Assembly (NCBI GenBank): GCA_037043015.1
Contig: CM073325.1
Coordinates: 2,048,501 to 2,112,500, forward strand
Direction: 5' to 3'
DNA: 64,000 nt
DNA from: Bryum argenteum
Taxonomy: Eukaryota; Streptophyta; Bryopsida; Bryales; Bryaceae
Below the pieces are notes generated by a model. It worked only from the letters and a program-made list of their open reading frames with translations, did no database searches and had not been told where the DNA came from. A program made the translations under genes and the position numbers. Positions 23,954 through 35,500 of this stretch are shown here, one piece after another; the stretch's first letter is position 1, and every line of letters starts with the position of its first letter.

Positions 23954-26900
23954 CTAATCATCCTCCTCCATTGTCCTACCTCTTCGCTTCATAGGCCTCA
24001 TGTGTACATACGATCCACTGCCGCCAAATGACACATCGGGATCAATAGAATCTTGAAGATGGATGGACGCAGACTCCTCGATGCGTGAATCGCCGGCTCA
24101 CCGTGGCGAGTGTACCTTATGCCATCGGTGTTATAGTAGAAGCCGTCTCTAAATGTCATCATTGGTGCAAGGCCTCGTTGAAAGCTATGGTGTCCGATTC
24201 CGTAGATTGTGGAATGGATGGCACCATTGGTCTCGTTTGAATTGGAGTATCTAGAACCACCTCTCGTATCTCCGATCCTTCCTCAAAGCCATTAGGTTCC
24301 ATAGACGAATGAAGCCCGTCGTCACATGAGTTATGATCGGGCGAGTACATCGTATACTACTTACGCGCGGCCGTCGTGCATTTGCCAATGTGTATGGTCT
24401 TTGGAATAGAAGTATCCGCTTCATCTCCAAGCTCGTCCTCGTCACTACCGCCTTCCTCTCAACCTATGTTCATCGGATCTTCACCGAAATGCCAACGCCG
24501 GTGCTCCTTGTTGCACTGTCATCTCGAGGATCTGAAATTGTCCTTGGAAGTTGTCAAACAACTTTGTATACAAGAAGTTTAGCCTTTCCAGGCTATCGTC
24601 AATGACAATGATCTCCGATCCATGGAAACCTCCATGAAGGATTGTCGGAATGGCCGTTGTAATGTTATACGCAAACAAACCCCAACCAATTGGCAAATAC
24701 GCATCCACCATCTAGAGAGCTCGGATGGCGATCGCTCGAGTCTATCACCCTCCGACGGTTGATGTGTCTCACTCCATTGATCGTGAAATACAAGTGGTAG
24801 TGGGCGGTCCCGAAACATAATTCTGGTTGGGGAAGTATCAACGGTGTTGCGTATGAACAACAACACCTCCAAATGGTTCCACCGCTTGTCAGAATCGACC
24901 ACCCCCAGAAAGTTGAGGGCATACCGATCAACCGAGTTTGCGCCAAATGCCCAACATCCATGTCGTTGAGTGCCACCTCGGGAAGTTTGAGCTTCGCAAA
25001 CAACTCGGGCATTAGCAAACACGGCCGGTGGTAATAAAGAGAATACTGTTCCATCGTTCAACGCCCGTCATCCATCGCGACAATTGCGCGCAATAACTTT
25101 GGTGAATCGCTTCTTCTTCCTTAGGACCGTCTCCATGCTTTCCCCACCACGCCGACAATCAACAACCCACAAGTACGATTGTGTCAATCACTGACATCGT
25201 GATGAAATAATCCTTCCTGCTCGAACCATAAGATGATCTCGGTGTCTTGATGCGAGTTGGCCTTCGAACTTGTAACACCCACTTCCATGCGACGGTAGTG
25301 GCACCACCTTCATCTCGCCGATGCTTCCACTTCTCCATGTGTTCTTGTTGCAATGTCCCGATAGTGAACCTCATGGAGGTGGGAATAAGTTCACTTATGC
25401 CCCGCCAACTTGACACCTTCTCTCGTGTAGGTTTAGCCCATGCGGCTTTTGTGTCTTTGGCCAAGTCCTTGCCAAATGCATCAATTTGCTTCCTTGCCCC
25501 GGAAAATAATTCCGTACAGATATGTGGAAGAACTCTTCCATGGAATTAGGTGAAAGACTTTTGTTGGACACCATTAACCAACGAGTGATATTAGCGACCG
25601 CTTCTTGTCTCATGATCCGGTCAATCGCACTGCAATAGTACGGGGATCCCTGACGCATCCTCGATGGCGTGAAAGTAATATGATTGTCGAGGTCTGCGGT
25701 TGTCCTCCCCACCTGGCTTAGCCATGACAAGACTTGACTAGCCGTAGATAAGCGGATCGTGGAACCACATTGAGCGGCCTCAACCAATTCACGGTCATTC
25801 GCTTCCGACGCTCCCGTACATCCACAAGAGGGATCTAGGTTGTTCTTGTCTCGCAACGCCTTCCACTTCTTCTCCTCTTCCTTGCTATAAAAGAGATAGC
25901 CATCTTCGTAGTCCTCGCACACTTGAAGGATAGCTTCAGAACACTCGCGCCGAGGATTCCACGCATGAATGGTCAAGTCATGATCCGCTTTGCCAACCTC
26001 TTGATTGTTATACCTTTGTTGCCCTCAACAAGGTTCTTCTCGACCGCATTAGCCGCACACACTGCAGCTTTAGCCCTGCGTTCATCGTCTGCACGAACCA
26101 AGCTATCGCGCTTCCCATACAACTCCCAAATCTCGCGTAGCTTTCTCAAGTCCTCATCCATGGTCGAATATTTTGTCCTATTCCATTCCTTCTTGTTGAC
26201 CATGCGGACTTCGCTAGGTACAATGCAAGATCATCGTATACGACAAATGTTGCCTCCCGCATTTCAAAGATGTTAACAAACTCAAGATGTGAGAGTTTGT
26301 GTTGGGCAACCTCTTCCTTCGCAAAATGCAGTAGCAACTATGTGTTGTCCATCCACCTGCTCCCAAATGATCCTCTCAAAGCCAACACAACCGAGTGTGT
26401 TGTGTACGTGAATAGACGCTAATCCGTGTGTATCAAATATGCGTTGGAACTCTCGTTGTCTTCTTTCGAGGGGAATGACACCTCTTCTCGCCGAACCACA
26501 CCATCGCCGGTAGTGACATCCACAATGTCTTGATCGGACGAAGAACCAACTTGCTCACACAAGTCTTGTTCTCTCCTGATGTCTCATAAAGTCATAAACC
26601 TCTCTAACTCTCTTTGCAGAGAGAGTACCCGATGGTTTGTCAAAGGACTCTCCACTTGGATAATCTTGTCGATCTTCACCTCGAATACAATGTCCCCCAT
26701 AGCGATCCTTTCGCAATTTCGCGCCGGTGAGGTATCGGTGCTAGGAACTTACTTGACGTTGAGGCCTCCAACGCCATCCTCGGTTCCGATCAATCCTCTT
26801 CGTCCTGGTCCGATATTTTGAAACTCGTCCTCCACCGCCGATACATTCAAAAAGAACTCGGTACATGTTAGATGCTCCATCGCCGAGCTGGAAACCTCAT

Positions 26901-27700
26901 GGTTGTAGACCCACTACCCCTACCGTGCGCTCGATCCTCGTCCGTTGACCTCGCACCACTTGTAGCCACATTCGACGATCGTCCACCGAACCAGATGCTT
27001 TATGTCGCCTCTCTCACGTCGCGGCCGCTTTGAAGGACGTCCTCTTCCACATAGAGGAACACTTCCTACAAAGGCTCGATGAGTCGCGATCTGGACGGGC
27101 ACAGATTGTGCAATCTGCTTTGAGTGGTGGTAATCCAACTCACTTCCAATAACATAACTACGGTGAATTGGATCCGTCTCTTCCTTCACCACCAAGACCT
27201 TGTGATGTTGCATGTGTTGGATCCGCCTCTAGTAATGCTTCGTACTTAATATGGGCATCCATAAGAACCATTGCGCGTGCCACATCCTCCTCGCGATAAC
27301 CCTAGACAATGTGACATATGCTCCCGCCGCGCCGTACGCATCTGCAGAGCGATATTCACCAAAATTTCTGCAAGGTATTGAGAAATTTCACGGACCTTAA
27401 CTTGCAAGCAAAGATTCGGAATGGATGCAAGAAGAAGTCGCCTCGGCTGAGGTCTTCCGCATTGCTTCATCGAAGATCACGGACACACATCACATATATC
27501 ATGTCGGACGATGGGCGGGTAGTAATTGCTTGAATCTCGCCAAAACGCTTGCTTAACGCCGACGACGGTCCCTTATTTTAAAAGGTTGGTGCGTCATCCA
27601 CAAATAAGGCTTTGAGGGTCCTCTTCTACAATCCACCATCCGCTTCTCCCATGCCTTGTCGATTTTGCGCTTGGTTCCGACGTTGCGGCATGGCAACCTG
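23954..27700 (-). pseudogene. Large decayed coding region, family not recognised
   Basis: On the minus strand, coding-like frames follow one another for about 3.7 kb with frameshifts and occasional stops. In transcription order these include: 27213-26920 with the AT-hook-like GRGRPSKRPRRERG and VRWTIVECGYKWCEVNG; 26337-25973 with HLEFVNIFEMREATF, then a charged helix EDLRKLREIWELYGKR; 25976-25395 with VCEDYEDGYLFYSKEEEKKW and DRIMRQEAVANITRWLMVSN; 25054-24579 with YHRPCLLMPELFAKLKLPEV and LGVVDSDKRWNHLEVLLF; and a C-terminus near 23954 reading DPDVSFGGSGSYVHMRPM before an acidic tail and stop. The base composition is more balanced than in its flanks. I do not recognise the family. Length, decay and setting suggest a transposon gene. 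It points away from the DUF7869 gene at 31.1 kb. Confidence 0.5.
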
Positions 27701-28836
27701 ATCATCATTGGAACACAATATCATAATGGTTAATATGGTGTAATTTAGAGTCTATTTGACAATTGTTTTGATTTCTATTCAATAAAATATTGATAACTTA
27801 TACCAAAATTCACCATCCGACCACATGGTTCATGTGAATATAGACAAACATAGGCCATTTTGTTTGTTTTGATTCTAATATGACTCCATGTGGAAGTTGT
27901 TTTATGATTGACGACTCTTTAGCCCCGAAAAGCCTAGGCCATTATTCTTCAAGAAACACTTCAAATCATCACTATCAAAAAGTGGCTTCAAAATCTAGTT
28001 TTAGAGTGAAATTTAAGACTTCTAATCCTAGAATCTTAAAATAAACATTGATATAAAGCCACCAAATTTTTTAGGCTACTATGCATCGGAAGGATTAAAA
28101 TATTATAGCATTTGAAATCATAAGAATAATTCATTTGCTTAATTGTATTTAGTGGTCTAGCACACTTTAATTTCACTTGGCTTAAAAAAAATTCACTATA
28201 CAAGGTCTAACTTTTTAAAATCATGATTGGCATGATCATGTTGGTTACCTTAAAACCAATTTCTAGACATGGAAAAGGTGTGTAGCATATTCAAAACAAA
28301 TATACAAAGGATCGAGATTGAAATTATTTGACAAAATTTTATGCCACATTTTAATCTTTTGTGAACTCAACATGCTTTAGAATGAAAATCCAAAATGATT
28401 GATAAGAATTTATTTATCACATAAAATTTTCGCTAGAAAAAAAAATAAATTTAAATGAAGATCTATAGGTTTTATGTAGAAAATAGTATTTTTTTCTTTT
28501 TCCCTTGACCAAAATGTGTGAACACGTTTGATTGGGTTAAATGCTCTGTTTACTGATGAAGACAATTTTAGAAATTTGGAATCGTAAAAGAAGGTAATAT
28601 TTTTTAGTCTCAAACGATTTGTATGTGAAAGATGTTAGTTCTACAATATCTACATTAATATTTTTACTATCATGTGTTGCTAAATGTTTTCATTTTTCTT
28701 GTTCTTAAGCAAGTAACTATAATGTATGACGGGTATCAATATGGGCGGGTATCCCTCATAGGCGGGTATCAGACGTTTGAAATGACTTTAATATAGTAAA
28801 TGGGATGTTTATTGGAGTTCACTTGGTTGATTGTTT
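27701..28836. other. AT-rich intergenic DNA
   Basis: No coding segment is recognised. At 28728-28772 the word GGGTATC occurs three times (ACGGGTATC, GCGGGTATCC, GCGGGTATCA) just before the palindrome at 28837. Confidence 0.4.
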
Positions 28837-28864
28837 CAAGGGGTGTGCGCGCGCACACCCCTTG
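28837..28864. repeat. Perfect 28-bp palindrome
   Basis: The left half is CAAGGGGTGTGCGC and the right half is its exact reverse complement with no spacer, giving a GCGCGC centre. It stands alone in AT-rich DNA. Confidence 0.9.
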
Positions 28865-29526
28865 CAATCTCTGCTAATTTTTTTATTATTTATATTTTTA
28901 AAAGACTTTTAATTTTTTTAGGGTTTAAGGTTTTAAGATTAGGATTTTGGTGGCTTTGGTGGCGGCTGCATGGCTGCAACAAAGACCACAAAGAGGATGA
29001 AGGGAGGAAGACGAAGATTTTAACATATCGAGTCAGAGTGGACAACTTGAATAGTAGCGTCACTGCATAAAGAGCGAACAAGAACCCAAAATGCACGCCG
29101 CAACAATGAGCAACAATACCAGGTGATAGCAATGAGGAATAGCAACAAGATCGTAAAGTAGCAAGCATCGATTCGATAGCAACAAAGAAGCGGCGATCCG
29201 GTACAATAGCGGCGAGCGATTCGGTACTAGAGCAAGCGGCGATTCGGTAAATGTGCAAAGAGAAGCGATAAGGAGAATCGGCAAAAAGATTTTTGGTTGC
29301 AACAAGTCACGAAACTCTCCTAGTGCTCTCTGAGATCGTCCTAGCAGCGTTCTTGAGAAACACGAGCAAGAGCGGAGGAGGAAGAAAAGGCAATAGCAAC
29401 CTGCGAAAACACGAGCAAGAGCGGAGGAGGAAGAAAAACGGCAACAACGACCTTCAAAAACACGAGCAAGGGGCGGAGGAGGAAGAAGCGGCAAGTGTGC
29501 GGAAGATCGAAGCGGGAGGTCGATGG

Positions 29527-29688
29527 AAAAAAGAGAGGAGGTGGTAGAGGTGTTCGCCGGGCACCCTTGGCCCCTGCGCTGGCGGCGGTGACGCCTGCGG
29601 TCGAGTGCGCACTCGACCGCACCCTCGACCAATGATCAGTGAAGGCAGGGGCCAGGGGGTACCCAGGCGAACACCTCTACCACCTCCT

Positions 29689-29697
<9 letters not shown>
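29527..29697. repeat. Long hairpin with perfect 32-bp outer stem, next to a poly-T tract
   Basis: The outer arms 29527-29558 and 29666-29697 are exact reverse complements (core GAGGTGGTAGAGGTGTTCGC). Inside them a second, imperfect stem pairs CTTGGCCCCTGC with GCAGGGGCCAG, and a small CGGTCGAGTGC/GCACTCGACCG stem forms the tip near 29608-29630. A run of about 38 T begins at the right edge (29692-29729). An element with a poly-A/T end and a strong hairpin could be a small non-autonomous repeat. The GC-rich frames here are not genes. Confidence 0.75.
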
Positions 29698-29729
<32 letters not shown>

Positions 29730-29732
<3 letters not shown>

Positions 29733-31077
29733 AAATAATGTCATTTTTTAGTTGAGGGATGTCTAATCAAAGGTATTTTTATTGCTGTATTATAGCAATT
29801 TTGTTGTATGTTAAGTTTTTTAAAAAACTTTCTATAATTATGAAAACAATTGAATGATTTTAGTAGAAGGCTAAATAATGTAATCTACAAGTTATTGTTT
29901 CACTAAATTCTTGAAATTTTGTTGTATGTTGTGAATCATTTTTTTAATTCTTAAAATTGACTGAAAATTATTATTATATATTTTTTTTTTTTTTTTTTTT
30001 CCTTTCAAATTCCAAGATGACTCAAAATGTAAGTTACTAGTTGAATAATCTCTAACGCACAAGTGTTTGCATTGCTAAATTCCGGTTTATTTGTTGTATG
30101 TTTCCAAGTCTATATATTTTACATCTATTGAAGAGCATGTCTAAGAATGGACATGTGGTGTGAACACCACTTGGTTCTAAGCCCTATAAAGCTAACTCAT
30201 TGAGGTGGGAATAATTTAGTTCCAATTTGATTTAATATTTTTTGTTCTTCTATAAAAATTTGTTCCTACTTGAGTGCAATTGAATCATTGATTGCAAGTT
30301 TTATTCAACTTTCAATTTTATAATGTAGTAGAAGTTAAAGTTAAAGTTTAAAATTACCATATTTTCCAAACAATAATATATTGCATTCATACAAGAACAC
30401 ATGATAATTCTATCCATCGCTATGATAATAGATCATACAATGAATATTGCAAATATTATTTTTCTTGCAAATTTAATTGAACCTATAAGTAAGTTGTAAC
30501 TTTCTATAATCATTGTCATTGCAATAATTATTCCTTTATCCTAAACAATACCACCATCTTTGTGGTTTTATGCACGCTCAAAGCATGATGTAGGATTTAT
30601 AATAGAAATTGCCATAGGTACAAAGTAAATTGACGCCATTTCATGTTGTCATTGTCTTTTTTTATTTCAATCAACGATTTTTAGCAATGTATTATGAAAC
30701 GCAAACAATCCAATTCCTAAGGTGTAACATAGTCTTGGACAAGGTATCAAACATGATTATTGTTATTTCCATGTAATCAAAACTTAACATTGTTTTATTT
30801 TATCCAACACAGGTTTGTAGAGGTAGATAAACCGTTAATTTATATATAAATAAAGTACACAAGATAATCCTAAGTAATTTAACAACTTTAAACAATCTTA
30901 ACAATTATATACAATATCATTACGAACTTAGTAACCAACATTAACAATCATGTTTGGAAGCAAAAAAATTTATGTCCTAGAATATATGTTCGTTTGAATG
31001 AATGATATTTTCTATTGCTTACACACATATTTTCACATGTTTGCAATGTATAGGTTCCTATTAGTTCAACAACGACA
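29730..31077. other. AT-rich intergenic DNA
   Basis: The stretch is AT-rich, with a second poly-T run at about 29978-30000. No coding signal is recognised. Confidence 0.5.
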
Positions 31078-34000
31078 ATGGACAGCTCCAATTTCCAAAT
31101 CCCTTTAGTACATCAAAACACCCAATACAGAAGCGATGTCATTAATCCAAACGGTTCAGTGGGAGCGCGATTAATACGAGCAGCTCGTGCAAGGCGGACT
31201 GGAGATGGTATTACTCAGGTCATTTCATCTCAATTGGGAAGGACATTTGAATTGTTATCAGAAAGAAGAGAAGTTGTCGGCTTGGCAACTAGGGAGTATA
31301 CATTCAAATCGGCGCGCAATTGCATGGATCGAAGTTATTCCCGTCCGAGGTGGCAGTACGCATCACTAGGGTAGACGATGCATTGCATTGGACTGGAGAG
31401 ATTGTGGGAGAGCGTCTTGGAATGTGTGTTGGATTGATCATCCGTTGGCACAAGTCTTATCTACGTCGATAAGCCATGGAACCCACCATTCAAAATGGCG
31501 AGGACGTATTGAATGGGTCTCAAACGCCACCTGTGCGGAGGTTGGCACAAGAATTTGATTTCCATGTGACAACTTCAACACACCTGGATCCACTCATAGG
31601 TCTCGGCGCAGATATAGCTATCAAACCCCGTAGATGAGAACTCTCCATTCTCTCAAAGTACTCCTTTCCAACATCCGAGATTTGCCCCATGTAGATGGGC
31701 TTATTCATGTCGTAGAGCGGCCCGACGTCCATATTCTATGCAAAATAGAAGAAGCGGAGATTCCAGGGAGACATCTTCTGAGAAGGTATATCTACAAAGG
31801 TATCTCTTCTAAGCGTCTGAAAGGGCAATAGGGCGAGGAGGATGCAAACAAAATTGTTTGAGAGACATTCAAGAACGGTATCTATTGGACATGCGTTATA
31901 ATGCGTGGGCTTCTACTTATGCAATTCAAGATTTGGATGAGACAAATCTTTTTTTTTTTATACACGGACGGAACGTTTCCAACGAGATAAATTTGTCACA
32001 AAGTTAGATGGCAAACAAGTTTGCAATGCTTGTTATCTTTCTGGGCATTGGATATTCACAAAGACGGTTTAAACAATCAAGAAGAAGTGTTTAATATATG
32101 GAAGAGTGGCGGCGATTCACGTAATGACCTTTTCAAACCCGCTCGGGAGAGCACTAGAATGTCGGCGGCGGAGGCCTCATTTAAATCATTTGTGGGACGA
32201 AGTTTGTTGTCCTCAACCTCATCGTTCAATTTTTCGTAAGGATGACAACGAAGTGGTGCCTCTTATTCTCCCCGCCCACGAATACTCGGAAGTCCGATAT
32301 ATTCAATTACGTGAACGAGGAGGTGAAGAGAGTTTGTAACGGAGAAACCATTTCAATTAGCTCGTTCCGGAGGATGTGGCGCATCGGATATCCTCATGTC
32401 CGCGTACCCCCATTCTCGAGGTTTTCAAAGTGTTATCACCGCTTTGGGAGTATAAATGTGCCGTGGAGGGAACCACGAATGCGGATGCTCGGATCAAAAT
32501 AAAAGAGTTGTTTATGATGCATCTGCGTATTCGGATGGAGGAACGGAGGGATTATTGGATATTTAAGAGGTCGTGCTATATCGGCCGGAGTTGTACATGT
32601 GCATCATCGTTGATGGCATGGATCAAAACACTACCATGGTACCGAGAATCGTCAAACCGTGAAGAACATCGAGTATCGGTTTGTGAAGACCCATTTGTGT
32701 GGAGCCCCGTCGTACATGGGATTGGTTTATCTTTGCGATGTGTGGTTCGGCGCGCACCACAAACAATACGATAGCAACCAGGTGGTGAAGCGCATTGTTG
32801 CGCGTGATAGGAGATGTGAAGAGGAGAAAACGCTTTTTGCCTCCAACATTACGTATCAAGCGGATAATCGCACACGAGAATAAAAACATTTACATGTTTG
32901 CTCTATGTGTTTTCATTGGTGGGATTGGGTTTTTTTCAAGAGGTGGAGCTCTCTTTCCTTATAGTGGGCCATACACACGAAGATATCGACCAACGCTTTA
33001 GTTGTATATCTAATGTGTTGAAGAGGTCGGACATCGACTCATTGAAAGAAATGCTTAGTCTAATAGAACAAGGTACATCCATAACAGAGCGTTTGTTAGC
33101 GCCGCACTCTTAGAAAATGTGTGGGGGCGAAGTCCTTCATAACCCCTCACTTACTGACGGGTGGGGACTCTTTGGTTGGCATAACCTTTCCGCACCACAT
33201 GCGATTCTATATGGACAATCGAGAGGGGGTCGGTAAGGTTCGAGTACAACACAAACATTATAGCAAGGATAAATGGGGACCTGAGTTAGGGACAAAGACG
33301 TTGCAATCGCTACCAAATAAAGAAGAACGACCATCGTTTGCAAAGGTGTTTGCAGCTGATGAAAGGGAGTTGAAGGCATTGGATGACTTTATTGCATACA
33401 AAGAAAGGTGCATTCAAAGATTCCAACATCCGGAAAAAAATGGTGAAAGCGAAAAGAGAGGCCAAACATTTGAAACTATACCTAGCCGAATTTCCAAGCA
33501 AAGATCGTAGCAACGAGCATAGTTCTTCACAGCTTTGGCCTTCAGAGGTATTAGAGACATCACCTACTGTAGATGCATCAATAGATGTTATTGACGATCG
33601 AAATGAATCAAACCACGAGATTACTATTGTGGACCAAATAGTGGCGATGCTTCCAAATTCTGAGGCTAGAGGATACTTTGGTCATCGAAGAGAGAGGCCA
33701 CCTAACCAAGCGGTCGTCGTAGGGCACAAAAACGGCTCGCAATCGCATCTTTGATGGAACCAAGAGAAAGAGCGGTATCGGAAAATCGACGATCCTTTTC
33801 CCCAATTTGATCCTCAATCCGATATCCTTTCTGGACAATTTGTAGCCCTCAGTGTTGATCGTGCAGAAGTAGACGAGGGTGTTCCATTTTATTTAGGGAA
33901 GGTGATTGAAGACGGAAAAGGCCGGAATAAAATCAAGATGAAAGTTTGTTGGTATTGGCCAATCATACGAGGGGGAGTTGTTGACGGACCGAGATCCTCT

Positions 34001-34290
34001 TTACAACGGTATGCAAACTGTTTGGATTCATTGTGGGAGCCATCCGGGAGAATCACGATTGGATAGAGAAAGAGGCATGTATTTTTTTCGTGGGCGGACG
34101 AACCAGAAAGAATCATGTCTGGCCATAGACAGGGGAGAAACCGCAATGTCTTTGGAGTGCAGGTTCCAAGCAACATTTGCATTATCCAATCTGCGAAGGC
34201 CCACATATTAGAATATATCGCAATGCAAACCCAAGCTATCGACGATGACCGGTTGCAAGCCGCATTAGATATTAGTACGTAGTCCATGTG
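31078..34290 (+). pseudogene. Decayed DUF7869-type transposon-associated gene
   Basis: Coding-like frames follow each other on the plus strand with several frameshifts and stops. Recognisable blocks in order are: CIIVDGMDQNTTMVPR near 32600-32650; NRTRENKNIYMFALCVF then ELSFLIVGHTHEDIDQRFS at about 32865-33010, the DUF7869 signature (a His-rich GHTHEDIDQ motif following an N.xRENKN block); FRFYMDN-like and KHYSKDKWGPELG downstream at about 33200-33290; and FVALSVDRAEVDEG ... VPFYLGKVIEDG ... VCWYWP near 33838-33960, resembling the chromo-like tail seen in such proteins. Genes of this type are large, multicopy and transposon-like in several plant and animal lineages, and their biochemical activity is not established. 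This copy is not functional as read. The N-terminal part (31078-31470) is open but unrecognised. Confidence 0.65.
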
Positions 34291-35500
34291 TTTTGTGTAC
34301 ACATGGTGTTTCTAAGTGTATATACGTACTAGATAGTACAAGATTGCAAGGATTATTTTCAGGGCGTGTTGTTGCGATGGACATATGGGTTGAATTTAGT
34401 TGTATTATCAGTTATATACATAACTTGGTATACGTTTAGAATCTGTGTATTTAGATACTTTTCTACCACATATATACAAAGCACAATATAGAGTATATTT
34501 TTATTAAATGTCCATTGGAACAATTTGGTGCCTACTTTTATTAACAGTTTGGTGCTCGCGTCATTTTGCTCACCAAAAATATATTAACTATAATCTACAC
34601 AATTTGTAGCATATACTAAGCATTTCAAATATCCCTGGACAAAAATATTTGTATTATTCACATGGATTTATACCAAAAATATGTTCACAATGCCATTAGA
34701 AGTCTTTTTATATTACCACTTCTGACAATACACAATATTCTTTGCAAAACACCTTTTTTTCCAGAAAAAATCAAGTTTAAAAATAAAAAATTCCATTTTT
34801 GCAAGCAATAGCCATCGTAGTACCGAAGTGCACTTTTAAATAGCCGGGTGCATAATTGCTTAATTGCGTGTTGAACGTGTTGACTGTCATTTTCGCACTA
34901 CAGGTGATTGCCACATGTTACTGAGAACATAATGCGCAGAACACATTTGTAAATTGAGAGATAACAGTTTAAGTGATCAACACATTTGTAAATTGAGAGA
35001 TAACAAATTCTCAGTTTAGTAATTGATATTACTATTACTAATCATGTTGTCTTGTAAATAATTTTGTTTTGAAAAGTGTACTTCTAGATTGTCGTCAAAT
35101 TTGGATTGAAGATATTTTCATCTGATCAGTTATTTGTAGAGAACTAAATTTACAAAGAAGACAAGAAATTAAAATATCTATTTATCTGTTTTCTGAGAAT
35201 AGTTATATTCATTTGGTTTATTTTTTGTTAAACTTAAAGACTTATCTTGATAGCTTACTACAAGCGGGTTAATATGTATTTTGAAATCATTTGTATTTCG
35301 CTGCCAAATCTTACTTGCTATATATCATAATTTCATTTTTACTTCGTTGCAATATTTTACTTGCTATTTGTTGGAAATGGAGTGTAAGTAATGATTACTT
35401 CTTTTAGTCCAAATATGTAGTCTAATTTTATTTGCAAACATGACATGCATTTTTTATGAATATGAAACAATACAACTAAGCCTCGTTTAGGTGTATTTTT
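34291..35500. other. AT-rich intergenic DNA before the CACTA remnant
   Basis: No gene is seen. A local direct repeat GAACACATTTGTAAATTGAGAGATAACA-like occurs at about 34937-34967 and 34979-35007. CACTACAGG at 34896 superficially resembles a CACTA terminus. Confidence 0.4.

Noticed and set aside
29060-29744. 190-codon minus-strand frame and its neighbours
   Set aside because: Leucine/serine-rich translation of repeated AGCGGAGGAGGAAGAA words and the hairpin. No gene signal.
31078-31374. An intact short gene at the start of the DUF7869 region
   Set aside because: The frame continues in another phase beyond its stop, matching the frameshift pattern of the whole region, so it is more likely the broken N-terminal part of the same gene.
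34896-34910. CACTACAGG as the left end of the CACTA element
   Set aside because: Only six bases match the right terminus, no GTCATAA array follows, and the 3-bp flanks (TCG and CGA) are not a direct duplication.
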